Below, in pieces: positions 25,135 through 34,726 of a DNA stretch of 64,000 bases. The position numbers and the translations under genes were made by a program. The notes beneath the pieces are model-generated. The model made no database searches. It saw only the letters and a program-made list of their open reading frames with translations, and was not told the DNA's origin. Source of the stretch: Bizionia sp. M204. Lineage in GTDB: Bacteria; Bacteroidota; Bacteroidia; Flavobacteriales; Flavobacteriaceae. The stretch covers positions 212,501-276,500 of the forward strand of contig NZ_CP046242.1 of NCBI RefSeq assembly GCF_023205095.1. Reading direction: 5' to 3'. Position 1 is the first letter of the stretch; each line of letters starts with the position of its first letter.

Positions 25135-28100
25135 ATGAGGGAAAATCAACTATTTAAAGGCTTATTAATGAGTCTTATTTTCATGGCTTGTGCGTTGCAA
25201 ACTACAGCGCAAGTTTTTCAACGCGCTGATGCGGTTTCTGGTTTAGGAAACCTTGAACAAAATAGTGGTGTTGCCGTTGCAGATTATGATGGTGATAACG
25301 TTATGGATATTTTTGTAGTAGCCGAAGCCATTGATGTAAACGGTATTGAGCGAACACACAGTAAATTATTTAAAAATAATAACGACGGTTCCTTTACAGA
25401 TGTAACGGTAGCTGCTGGATTAAATAATATGCTAATTTCAGATTATAGTCAAGATGGTGTGTTTTATAGCTTTGACGGATTTAAACAAGGTGCTTTTTGG
25501 GGGGATTATAATAATGATGGTTTCCCAGATTTGTTTATAACCAACACCTTTAATGTGTTATTATATCAAAATAACGGCGATGGTACATTTTCTAATATCA
25601 CAGCAAGTGCGGGATTTAATTTAGCCACTACTTGTCAGTATATGGGAGCCACTTGGTTTGATTATAATAACGATGGGTTTTTAGATATCTATATTAATGA
25701 TTGGGGTGGATGTTCTTCAAACCTTTTATATCGTAATAATGCAGATGGTACTTTTACAGATGTAACCGTTTCTACTGGAATTGCTGAAGTAACGCCTAGA
25801 GAGAGCTTTACAGCCATGCCTTTTGATTTTAATCAAGATGGGTTTATAGATTTATACGTAAGTAATGATTTTGATGAAATTAATTATTTGTATATCAATA
25901 ATGGTGGCACCAGTTTTACAGAGCAAGCTAGCGCCGTTGGTTTAAATAATAATTTTGATGACATGGGTATTGCCATGGGCGATTATAATAATGATGGTTT
26001 TTTTGATTTTTTTATAACAGGAATAGATGAAACCGCTTTATTTACCAATACAGGAACCAATACATTTACAGAGAATAGTTTAGCCAATAATATTGCTGGT
26101 AACGGATGGGCTTGGGGTACCAAGTTTGCCGATTTCGATTTAGACGGTGATGAAGATTTGTTTATTGCAAATGGATATACGTTCGAAAATAGAAATGCAG
26201 AATATAATGTATACTATAAAAACAAATATGTTGAAGGAGATAATAATTTTGAAAATGCAACCATAGCATCAAACCTTCATGATTTAACAATTAGTATTGA
26301 AGCCGTTGATTTTGATTATGACAATGATGGTGATTTAGATTTATACCTGACCAATAGTGATATAAACTCCTTTTTATATGAAAATACGTTATTAAATGTG
26401 GGTGATCCAAATCCCGTACATTTCTTTAAATTGTCTTTGGAAGGAACAACTTCTAACAAAAGTGCTATCGGTACAGAAGTAACAATTACTACCGCTTCTG
26501 GGACTTTTAAACGTTACTTTAATGGTGTTGGATTTTTAGGTCAGAGCATCAAACCCGTTCATTTTGGTTTAAATACAGATACGCAAATTAGTGATGTTAC
26601 AATTAAGTGGCCGTCAGGTACTGTAGAGTCGTATCAAAATATTGCCGCTGATTCACACTTTAAAGCAACTGAAGGTGCAGGTATGGTGGATTTAATGATT
26701 TCACCAAGTGTTAAAATATTTGGTTGTACAGATCCTACGTCATGTTCCTACAATCCGTCAGCAACAGTTGATGATGGTTCATGTACCTATTTGGCTTCTG
26801 ATGTTATTTCAGGTACTACAATAGTAGGTTTTTTAGACGAAGAAACATATACCTACCCGTTATCTGATCCTAGCTCAACTCTTGCATGGACGGTTACAGG
26901 AGGAGAATTAGTTAGTGGTCAAGGAACAAATAGTCTTACTGTAAAATGGGGAATAAATGACACAGGAAAAATAACCGTAAAAGAAACGAGCACCTTATGT
27001 TCAAGTCCAGTGGTTGAATTGGACGTAGATATCGTTATTTATGAAACACCAGACAATGTGTCCATTGCTAGACTTTGGAATGAGGCGTTACTTGAGGCCA
27101 TTAGAAAAGATTTTGCTAGACCAACCGTACACGCTAGAAATTTATTTCATTCCAGTGTTGCTATGTATGATATATGGGCAATTTATGATAAAATTGAAAA
27201 CCCAGGAAATGGACAACACGGTGATCCATATTTAGTAGGAAATACAGTGCATGGTTTTACGAGCACACTGCAAGCTTTTTCACCATTAGAAGGTAATACA
27301 GCGTCCGTTAATAAAGCGGTTAGTTACGCTATGTATAGATTATTAACCCATAGGTTTCAAAATTCACCTGGTGTTTTTCAAACACAACAACGTTTTAATT
27401 TTTTAATGGATCAGTTAGGTTATAGCACTGGAGTAACATCTACGGATTATACTTCTGGTAATGCTGCTGAACTTGGAAACTATATTGGGCAAATACTTAT
27501 AGATTACGGAAATTCGGATGGCGCAAGAGAAGCTACAGGTTATGATAATGCGTATTATCAGCCGGTTAACCCACCGTTAGCACCAGCTTATGAAGCCGTT
27601 TCGTTAACAGATCCTAATCGCTGGCAATCATTAAGTTTAGATACATATATTGACCAAAGTGGAAATTTAATTGATGGTGATGTTATTAACTTTTTAAGCC
27701 CTGAATGGGGAGATGTAACACCTTTTGCTATGTCAAGTGGTGATAAGGATATCTTTCAAAGAGATGGTGATGATTATAGTGTATACCACAATCCTGCAAA
27801 TCCACCATATATAGATAACACCAATACAAGTGTTTCAAGCGAGGCCTATAAATGGAATTTTTCTATGGTGTCCGTTTGGGGTTCTCATTTAGATCCAGCT
27901 GATGGTGTTATGTGGGACATTTCACCTGGCGCTATTGGAAATACGCCTATTTCTTCATTTCCAACCGATTATACACAATACCCAACGTTTTATAATCGTG
28001 TGGTTGGAGGCGATCCAGGAACTGGACGTAATTTAAACCCTGTAACTAATCAGCCTTACCAGCCACAAGTTGTGCCTCGTGGTGATTATACGCGTGTATT

Positions 28101-29205
28101 AGCAGAATTCTGGGCAGATGGTCCAGATTCTGAAACGCCTCCAGGTCACTGGTTTACATTGTTAAATCATGTGTCTGATAATCCATTATTGGAGAAAAAA
28201 CTGAATGGAACAGGAGACGTATTGGAACCTGTAGAATGGGATGTGAAATCGTATTTTATTTTAGGTGGTGCCATGCATGATGCGGCCATTACAGCTTGGA
28301 GTATTAAAGGATGGTATGATTATATTCGTCCAATTTCAGCTATTCGTTATATGGCCGATTTAGGTCAAAGTTCAGATGACCAATTAGCTAGCTATCACCC
28401 ACAAGGAATTAAGCTTGAACCTGGTTTTGTTGAATTGGTAGAATCTGGCGATCCACTTGCTGGTGGTTTCGACCAAAATGTTGGTAAAATTAAATTATAC
28501 TCTTGGAAAGGTCCTGACTTTGTTAGTAATACGGACACCGATACGGCTGGAGTAGGTTGGATTTTATCTGAAAACTGGTGGCCTTACCAAAGACCATCGT
28601 TTGTAACACCACCTTTTGCTGGTTTTATTTCAGGACATTCTACGTACTCAAGAGCGGCTGCTGAAGTTATGACCCTCATTACAGGAGATGAATATTTCCC
28701 TGGAGGAATGGGTGAGTTTGTAGCCTATAAAAATGATTTTTTAGTTTTTGAAGAAGGTCCATCTGTGGATATTACCTTGCAATGGGCAACATATCGTGAT
28801 GCATCAGATCAATGTAGTTTATCAAGAATCTGGGGCGGAATTCATCCACCAGCTGATGATATCCCAGGCCGTATAATTGGTGAAACTATTGGTATTGAAG
28901 CATACAATTTTGCGATACCTTACTTTAATGGTTCTACATTAGGAGTTGATAGTTTTGCTTTGAATACATCAACTATTTATCCAAATCCAGTAACTTCTGG
29001 TGGGACGATTAATATTACCCATGCAAACCCAGATGATAACTATAAATTATATGATGTTAGTGGTCGTTCCATTACACTATCAAATACACAGTATGATGGA
29101 TTTAGTGGGAATACTAGAGTAACCATTCCACCTACAACAGCCACTGGAGTATATATCCTGTCTGGAAATAATTTTTCACAGAAAATCATTATTAGTGGAA
29201 ACTAA
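25135..29205 (+). CDS. Secreted FG-GAP/UnbV and vanadium-haloperoxidase-like fusion with T9SS sorting domain
   Basis: Probably a cell-surface or released protein. The 1356 residues start with a signal peptide (to TTAQ, about 25). FG-GAP/VCBS-type repeats (DYNNDGFPDLF, DYNNDGFLDIY, DFNQDGFIDLY and similar) fill about 40-420, likely a calcium-binding propeller. An ASPIC/UnbV-like part (SDVTIKWPSGTVESYQN) follows near 485-500, then a GCTDPTSCSYNP segment and an Ig-like stretch. From about 640 it is a vanadium-haloperoxidase/PAP2-type domain with K1058-x6-R1065-P, SGH ending at H1168, and SR1231-x5-H1237-x3-D1241: the vanadate or phosphate pocket is complete. A type A sorting domain closes it (YPNPVTSGGTINI to ILSGNN). 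Haloperoxidase against phosphatase activity is open. Confidence 0.9.
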   Translation: MRENQLFKGLLMSLIFMACALQTTAQVFQRADAVSGLGNLEQNSGVAVADYDGDNVMDIFVVAEAIDVNGIERTHSKLFKNNNDGSFTDVTVAAGLNNMLISDYSQDGVFYSFDGFKQGAFWGDYNNDGFPDLFITNTFNVLLYQNNGDGTFSNITASAGFNLATTCQYMGATWFDYNNDGFLDIYINDWGGCSSNLLYRNNADGTFTDVTVSTGIAEVTPRESFTAMPFDFNQDGFIDLYVSNDFDEINYLYINNGGTSFTEQASAVGLNNNFDDMGIAMGDYNNDGFFDFFITGIDETALFTNTGTNTFTENSLANNIAGNGWAWGTKFADFDLDGDEDLFIANGYTFENRNAEYNVYYKNKYVEGDNNFENATIASNLHDLTISIEAVDFDYDNDGDLDLYLTNSDINSFLYENTLLNVGDPNPVHFFKLSLEGTTSNKSAIGTEVTITTASGTFKRYFNGVGFLGQSIKPVHFGLNTDTQISDVTIKWPSGTVESYQNIAADSHFKATEGAGMVDLMISPSVKIFGCTDPTSCSYNPSATVDDGSCTYLASDVISGTTIVGFLDEETYTYPLSDPSSTLAWTVTGGELVSGQGTNSLTVKWGINDTGKITVKETSTLCSSPVVELDVDIVIYETPDNVSIARLWNEALLEAIRKDFARPTVHARNLFHSSVAMYDIWAIYDKIENPGNGQHGDPYLVGNTVHGFTSTLQAFSPLEGNTASVNKAVSYAMYRLLTHRFQNSPGVFQTQQRFNFLMDQLGYSTGVTSTDYTSGNAAELGNYIGQILIDYGNSDGAREATGYDNAYYQPVNPPLAPAYEAVSLTDPNRWQSLSLDTYIDQSGNLIDGDVINFLSPEWGDVTPFAMSSGDKDIFQRDGDDYSVYHNPANPPYIDNTNTSVSSEAYKWNFSMVSVWGSHLDPADGVMWDISPGAIGNTPISSFPTDYTQYPTFYNRVVGGDPGTGRNLNPVTNQPYQPQVVPRGDYTRVLAEFWADGPDSETPPGHWFTLLNHVSDNPLLEKKLNGTGDVLEPVEWDVKSYFILGGAMHDAAITAWSIKGWYDYIRPISAIRYMADLGQSSDDQLASYHPQGIKLEPGFVELVESGDPLAGGFDQNVGKIKLYSWKGPDFVSNTDTDTAGVGWILSENWWPYQRPSFVTPPFAGFISGHSTYSRAAAEVMTLITGDEYFPGGMGEFVAYKNDFLVFEEGPSVDITLQWATYRDASDQCSLSRIWGGIHPPADDIPGRIIGETIGIEAYNFAIPYFNGSTLGVDSFALNTSTIYPNPVTSGGTINITHANPDDNYKLYDVSGRSITLSNTQYDGFSGNTRVTIPPTTATGVYILSGNNFSQKIIISGN

Positions 29206-29223
29206 TAAATTGATTTTATAATT

Positions 29224-29262
29224 AAACAAAGAAGGCTGTATTTTGCAGCCTTCTTTGTTTTT
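29224..29262 (+). terminator. Terminator after the haloperoxidase-like gene
   Basis: A 12-bp perfect stem (CAAAGAAGGCTG with its complement, 7-nt loop) can be extended by A-T pairs to 15 bp and ends in T. Confidence 0.88.
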
Positions 29263-29326
29263 AAGCAGGTTCTAAAAAGCCCTTACTTTTTATTGTTAAA
29301 CATGCGTGGGATTCTATAAAAAATCA

Positions 29327-29334
29327 TAATTTTG
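29327..29334 (+). promoter_or_regulatory. -7 box before the CtlX-like gene
   Basis: A perfect TAATTTTG. The TTG inside it (29332) is in frame with the gene and could be mistaken for a start codon. Its role as a promoter box is the better reading, and it argues for the ATG 15-20 bp downstream as the true start. Confidence 0.6.
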
Positions 29335-29352
29335 CAATCCAAATACAGCATG

Positions 29353-30285
29353 ATGTCACAAACAACAAATACCATATTGATGATTCGCCCAGTTCATTTT
29401 AGAATGAATGAACAAACAGCGGTAAATAATTATTTTCAGGAAGATTTAGATCTTAAAAATGCTGAAATTAATGCCAAAGCGCAAGAAGAGTTTGATGCTT
29501 TTGTTGATAAATTACGTGCTGTTGGTGTTTCGGTAATTGTAGAAAACGATATCAAGGCATTAAATGCACCAGATTCCATATTCCCAAATAACTGGGTGAG
29601 CTTCCACGAAAATGGCGATGTAGCACTTTACCCTATGTTTGCTGAAAACAGACGTGTGGAGAGACGTGAAGATATTCTTTTGCGTTTGGAAGAGGCTGGT
29701 TTTAAAATTGAAAACATTATTGACTACACAGAAGCGGAAAACGAAGGTGTATTTCTTGAAGGGACTGGAAGCCTATTGTTGGATAGAATAAATAAAAAAG
29801 CCTATTGTGCATTATCTGCTAGAGCGGACGAGGATTTATTTATCGAGTTTTGTGAGGATTTTGATTATGCGCCAATGTTATTTACAGCGTTCCAAACGGT
29901 AGAAGGCAAACGTTTGCCAATTTACCACACAAATGTAATGATGTGTCTTGCCGAAAAATTTGCAGTAATTTGTTTAGATAGCATAGACGATAAAAAAGAG
30001 CGTAAATCCATTGTAAAGAGCTTAAAAGAAGACGGAAAAAGTATTATTGCCATTACAGAAGCGCAAATGCATCAGTTTGCTGGAAACATGCTCCAAGTTC
30101 AAGGACATTTAAATCAGCGGTATTTAGTTATGAGCAAAGCAGCTCATGATAGTTTAACCGTTGCTCAAATAAACGACATTGAAAAGCATTGTCCTATTTT
30201 ATCAAGCTCGTTAGAAACTATTGAAACGTGTGGAGGTGGAAGTGCGCGTTGTATGATGGCCGAAGTGTTCTTGCCTAAAGCTTAA
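29353..30285 (+). CDS. CtlX-like arginine deiminase/amidinotransferase-family hydrolase
   Basis: Member of the guanidine-modifying (pentein) superfamily; closest in look to the citrulline-utilisation hydrolase family CtlX. About 310 residues from MSQTTNTILMIRP; ATG at 29350 is one codon earlier and equally possible. Family features visible: APDSIFPNNWVSFHENG with the Asp near 80, LEGTGSLLLDR with substrate-site Glu, IYHTNVMMC with the catalytic His, and the C-terminal Cys in CGGGSARCMMAE. The exact substrate (citrulline, arginine or a methylated form) is not decided. It converges on the sensor kinase gene with only 5 bp between stops. Confidence 0.85.
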   Translation: MSQTTNTILMIRPVHFRMNEQTAVNNYFQEDLDLKNAEINAKAQEEFDAFVDKLRAVGVSVIVENDIKALNAPDSIFPNNWVSFHENGDVALYPMFAENRRVERREDILLRLEEAGFKIENIIDYTEAENEGVFLEGTGSLLLDRINKKAYCALSARADEDLFIEFCEDFDYAPMLFTAFQTVEGKRLPIYHTNVMMCLAEKFAVICLDSIDDKKERKSIVKSLKEDGKSIIAITEAQMHQFAGNMLQVQGHLNQRYLVMSKAAHDSLTVAQINDIEKHCPILSSSLETIETCGGGSARCMMAEVFLPKA

Positions 30286-30290
30286 AAATT

Positions 30291-32357
30291 TTATACTACA
30301 GGATTGGATTTAGGTAACTCTATATAAAAGGTTGTTCCTCGATTTAGGCTGCTTTCTACCCAAATTTTCCCCATATTAAGGTCTACTAATTCTTTACAAA
30401 TTGTTAGTCCTAAACCAGTGCCTTTTTCGTTACTAGTACCAACGGTTGTGAATGTGCTATTTTTAAATAGTTTCTCAATATTTTCTGGTGCAATTCCAAC
30501 ACCTGTATCTGAAATGCTAATTATTGAGCGTCCATTACTTATCCGGTTTGCTACCGTAATGGTGTCTCCAGATTTACTAAATTTTATGGCATTGGTTAAT
30601 AAGTTTTGAACAACAATTTCAATCATACTTCGATCTGCATAAACAAAATCGTGTAAGGTTTGGTTGATTAATGTAATGCCCTTTTTCTCTAATTTCTGTT
30701 CTAATAAGTGTGTCTTTTCTTCAAATACTTCTTGAATATCAAATAAACTTGGATTGGATTCCAAGGATTGCATTTGGGATTTAGACCAGTTTAATAAATT
30801 GAAAAGCAACAAGGATGCATTGTTAGCATTTTCACTTAATTCAGGAATTAGCGAATTAAATTCAGACTGTGTTAACGAGCCATCATTTAATAAGTCAATA
30901 AATCCTTTAATAGATGTTAACGAATCTTTCAAATCATGAGAAACAATGGAAAACAAACGGTCCTTCACCTTATTAATGTCTTCTAAATGCTTGGTTTGCT
31001 CTAAAATAGCAGCATTTTGTAATTCTATTTTCTGATTTTTTTCTTCTAAATCGCGCGTGTATTTTAAGCGGCTGTTTCGCTTGGAATAGATCAACACAAA
31101 AAAGATAAGTAGAATGGCAAATACAGCTAATAAAATATAGAACACAAACCGCAAGTCATTCAGTTTTTTCTCGTTTTCCGTGTTCTCTTGCTCATGCTGT
31201 TCTAAAATATTGGACTCCACCGATTTGCTAATAGCATTAATATCTGATAATGATGGTACATTGGAAGTGGGTTCTACTTTAGGTAACCGATTTTGCAATT
31301 CAATCCGTCTTTTCAGATTATAATAATCACGTTGTCTTTCAAAAGCACGTTCATAATTTCTGTTCGTGGAATCCAAAACCGTCATTAATCTATAATTCAT
31401 TAATAACTGCTGATCGTTTTCTAAAGTCTCCGCAATTTTACCCGCCTCTGTTAATTGAATCTCGGCAATAGTGGTTTTGTTTTGCTGTAAATTAAGTTTC
31501 CCTAAATTATTAAGTGAAATTAACAATCCTAATTGATTGTCCGTTTGCCTATTTAATTTCAGACCTTCTAACAAATAGCCTGTGGCAACATCATAATCCT
31601 TAAATTGAAGATATTCACCACCTAAACGCGGTAAGATTTCGCCTTTTAAAGAATCGTTTTCTTCATTTAAGTCACGAAGTACTTTTTCGTAATAATCAAT
31701 TGCTTTTCGGTTTTCCTTTTCAAGAGAATACAGTTCAGCAAGCTTTTTATGCGTTGAAATTATACCAATTTTATCATTTAGTTTCTTTTCAATCTCCAAG
31801 CGCTTCAGATTGAATTCAATGGCTTTAGCACGATTGTTAATATGCTCATAAGCATCTGCTAAATTTTTGTAGGCAGAACATAACTCCTTGTTTAAGCCAC
31901 GTTTTTCTAATTCAATAATAGCGGATAAGGAATACTGTAGCCCTTTGTTATAATTACCACGCGCTATCTCAATTAAGCCAATGCTATTATTAACTTTCGC
32001 AATACTTAAAGTATCTTTTAAAACGATAAATAAGTCTTTAGATTTGGTATAGTTATCAATAGCATTAATATAATCATCCTTTTCAGCAAAAATTAAAGCT
32101 TTATAATAGGTGATTTCTGCATTGCCTTTTTGATAATTTAAAGTGTTTGATAATTTCTCGCTTTCAGAAATGAACTTTAAAGATTTCGCATATTCTTTAC
32201 TGTCATAAAGCGATTTTATAAGCTTAAGCGAGGTTTCAACTTTAGACGTATCGGATTTTTGAAAGGCTAATTGAATAGTAAGACTATCCTGTTCCTTTGT
32301 TTGGGAGAAACAAATAAAAACAGAAAGAATTAGTAACAAAGTAATTAATTGCCTCAT
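30291..32357 (-). CDS. TPR-containing sensor histidine kinase
   Basis: Membrane sensor kinase; the signal and partner regulator are unknown, and no response regulator lies next to it. The 688 residues have a signal peptide (to CFS), then at least six tetratricopeptide-like repeats at about 30-340. A transmembrane span follows near 405-425 (FYILLAVFAILLIFFVLIY), then a coiled coil. The dimerisation domain has the phospho-acceptor His in FSIVSHDLKDSLTSIKGF. The ATPase domain has NLLTNAIKFS, SDTGVGIAPENIEKLF and GTGLGLTICKELV. The periplasmic TPR sensor layout is common in Bacteroidota. Confidence 0.92.
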   Translation of the reverse strand: MRQLITLLLILSVFICFSQTKEQDSLTIQLAFQKSDTSKVETSLKLIKSLYDSKEYAKSLKFISESEKLSNTLNYQKGNAEITYYKALIFAEKDDYINAIDNYTKSKDLFIVLKDTLSIAKVNNSIGLIEIARGNYNKGLQYSLSAIIELEKRGLNKELCSAYKNLADAYEHINNRAKAIEFNLKRLEIEKKLNDKIGIISTHKKLAELYSLEKENRKAIDYYEKVLRDLNEENDSLKGEILPRLGGEYLQFKDYDVATGYLLEGLKLNRQTDNQLGLLISLNNLGKLNLQQNKTTIAEIQLTEAGKIAETLENDQQLLMNYRLMTVLDSTNRNYERAFERQRDYYNLKRRIELQNRLPKVEPTSNVPSLSDINAISKSVESNILEQHEQENTENEKKLNDLRFVFYILLAVFAILLIFFVLIYSKRNSRLKYTRDLEEKNQKIELQNAAILEQTKHLEDINKVKDRLFSIVSHDLKDSLTSIKGFIDLLNDGSLTQSEFNSLIPELSENANNASLLLFNLLNWSKSQMQSLESNPSLFDIQEVFEEKTHLLEQKLEKKGITLINQTLHDFVYADRSMIEIVVQNLLTNAIKFSKSGDTITVANRISNGRSIISISDTGVGIAPENIEKLFKNSTFTTVGTSNEKGTGLGLTICKELVDLNMGKIWVESSLNRGTTFYIELPKSNPVV

Positions 32358-32812
32358 ACAATTATAAAGCTACAACGAGCCGTATAATCAAGCTTATTTA
32401 AAATCTTGAGATACAACGTTAAAGCAGGTAATGTGTTAGTTTAAAAAGCCCATTAATTTGGGATCAATAGCATTTACTTCACAAAAATTGTTAAAAGAGA
32501 TATAAAATGCTAATTTTTAGGTTTTAATACCAATAAATTAGTTGAAATGACCAATGGCTTTTTCTTTAAAATAACCGATTCCGACTAACGGTAATTATCT
32601 TGGAATAACGACACATTAGTCGATGAAATGCACATGAAGTTTTACGGGCTTATTTACCTTTTATATAGACGTTTTTAATGGCATGACACATTGGGTAATT
32701 TCTAATCTTCAAAAATAACCATCTCATGATTCCCACCTCATGGGCCAGTAATGAAATAGATGGTGCACGTAATTCTAACTAAAAATTGCATGAATAACTT
32801 GTATTAAAATAG
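32358..32812. other. Gene-free stretch before argS
   Basis: About 455 bp with no plausible gene on either strand. It must hold the minus-strand promoter of the sensor kinase gene. No strong hairpin or repeat was seen. Confidence 0.5.
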
Positions 32813-32820
32813 TATCTTTG
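32813..32820 (+). promoter_or_regulatory. -7 box before argS
   Basis: A perfect TATCTTTG 19 bp before the start codon. A TTG lies 24 bp upstream (32786-32788), slightly farther than usual. Confidence 0.6.
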
Positions 32821-32839
32821 CACTCTTAAAAATGTAAAA

Positions 32840-34618
32840 ATGAATCTTCAAGAAACCCTTTCAGAATCTGTAAAACAAGCGGTAAAATCCATTTATAACG
32901 TGGCCATTTCTTCCGTAGAATTTCAAGCAACACGTAAAGAATTTCCTGGCGATATAACTGTTGTTGTCTTTTCCATGTTACGAGAAATAAAAGGGAACCC
33001 GGTTCAAATTGGTGAGCAAATTGGTCAGTTTTTAAAAGATAATCTGGACGTCGTTATAGGTTTCAATGTGGTTAAAGGGTTTTTAAATATTGAAATTGAA
33101 GATGCCTATTATCTAAAATTTTTCAATGCTATTTCTCAAAAAACCGACTTTGGGTTTGTAGAGGCAAAACAGAATGACAAGGCTATTTTGGTTGAATATT
33201 CGTCGCCAAACACCAACAAGCCTTTGCACTTAGGGCATATTCGAAATAACTTATTAGGTTACAGTGTAGCCGAAATTATAAAAGCTTCAGGTAAAAAAGT
33301 TTATAAAACGCAAATTATTAACGACCGCGGAATTCATATTTGTAAAAGTATGTTGGCTTGGGAACGTTTTGGAAATGGTGAAACACCAGAATCAACAGGT
33401 TTAAAAGGTGATAAACTGGTTGGTAATTACTATGTGAAATTCGATCAAGAATATAAAAAACAGATTGCAGAACTTATTAATCAAGGGAAAACCGAAGCGG
33501 AAGCAAAACAGGAAGCACCTATTATTTTGGAAGCTCAAAATATGCTTCTTAAATGGGAAGCGGGTGATGAGCACGTGGTTTCACTTTGGAAAAAAATGAA
33601 TGGATGGGTTTATAGCGGCTTTGATGTTACATATAAAAACCTAGGTGTAGATTTTGATAAATTGTACTACGAAAGTGAAACCTATTTATTGGGTAAAGAG
33701 TTTGTTGCCGAAGGATTAAAAACAGGGGTTTTCTTTAAAAAAGAAGACGGTTCTGTTTGGTGTGATTTGACCGAAGATGGTCTGGATGAAAAAATTGTTT
33801 TGCGTGCCGATGGTACAGCCGTTTATATGACGCAAGATATTGGAACAGCAATTCAACGTGCTAAAGATTATCCGGATGTGGGAGGCATGGTTTATACGGT
33901 TGGTAACGAGCAAGATTATCACTTTCAAGTCCTATTTTTAATTTTGAAAAAATTAGGATTTGATTGGGCTAAAAACCTCTTCCATTTAAGTTATGGAATG
34001 GTAGATTTGCCAAGCGGTAAAATGAAAAGTCGAGAAGGAACGGTTGTAGATGCAGACGATTTAATGCAAGATATGACAAACACAGCCGAAGAAATTTCAA
34101 GCGAACTTGGAAAACTGGATGGTTACTCAGAAACCGATAAGCAAGAATTGTATCAAACTATTGGTATGGGTGCGTTAAAATATTACATTCTAAAAGTAGA
34201 CCCTAAAAAACGTATTTTATTTGACCCAAAAGAGTCTGTAGATTTTCAAGGAAATACAGGACCTTTTATTCAATATACCTACGCGCGAATTCAAGCTATT
34301 TTACGTAAAGCGGATTTTAATATTTCGCAAGCCATTACGGATATTAAATTACATGAAAAAGAACGCGACCTTATTAAGCAAGTAGAACTGTTTCCGGAAG
34401 TTATTCAAAATGCCGCCAACAACCATAGTCCTGCTTTAATTGCCAATTATATTTACGATTTGGTAAAAGGCTTTAATTCGTTTTATCAAAATGTGTCTAT
34501 TCTTGGTGCTGATTCTGATTCGGAAAAGGTTTTCCGAGTTCAACTTTCACAGTCCGTTGCACAGATTATTAAAAATGGTTTTAGTTTGTTGGGAATTCAC
34601 GTGCCTGAACGCATGTAA
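32840..34618 (+). CDS. argS: Arginyl-tRNA synthetase
   Basis: Class I synthetase that charges tRNA-Arg. The 592 residues show an N-terminal Add1-like domain, the HIGH-equivalent in SSPNTNKPLHLGHIRNNLLG (shown in part; about 119-138), the KMSKS-equivalent KMKSREG near 394-400, and the C-terminal anticodon domain beginning around QYTYARIQAILRK. It is complete and of family length. It has its own promoter and is followed by a lipoprotein gene. Confidence 0.96.
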   Translation: MNLQETLSESVKQAVKSIYNVAISSVEFQATRKEFPGDITVVVFSMLREIKGNPVQIGEQIGQFLKDNLDVVIGFNVVKGFLNIEIEDAYYLKFFNAISQKTDFGFVEAKQNDKAILVEYSSPNTNKPLHLGHIRNNLLGYSVAEIIKASGKKVYKTQIINDRGIHICKSMLAWERFGNGETPESTGLKGDKLVGNYYVKFDQEYKKQIAELINQGKTEAEAKQEAPIILEAQNMLLKWEAGDEHVVSLWKKMNGWVYSGFDVTYKNLGVDFDKLYYESETYLLGKEFVAEGLKTGVFFKKEDGSVWCDLTEDGLDEKIVLRADGTAVYMTQDIGTAIQRAKDYPDVGGMVYTVGNEQDYHFQVLFLILKKLGFDWAKNLFHLSYGMVDLPSGKMKSREGTVVDADDLMQDMTNTAEEISSELGKLDGYSETDKQELYQTIGMGALKYYILKVDPKKRILFDPKESVDFQGNTGPFIQYTYARIQAILRKADFNISQAITDIKLHEKERDLIKQVELFPEVIQNAANNHSPALIANYIYDLVKGFNSFYQNVSILGADSDSEKVFRVQLSQSVAQIIKNGFSLLGIHVPERM

Positions 34619-34726
34619 TTAGGGTTTTTATAATGGCTTTTTTATTGCTGGTTATCAATAGTTTCCATTTTTGTTATTATATTTAAGGTATAAACTAACT
34701 ATGTGAAACCCTCTTTGTTTTTAAAA

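Noticed and set aside
32358-32812. Small RNA or riboswitch upstream of argS
   Set aside because: No strong hairpin, T run or known motif was found in the region.
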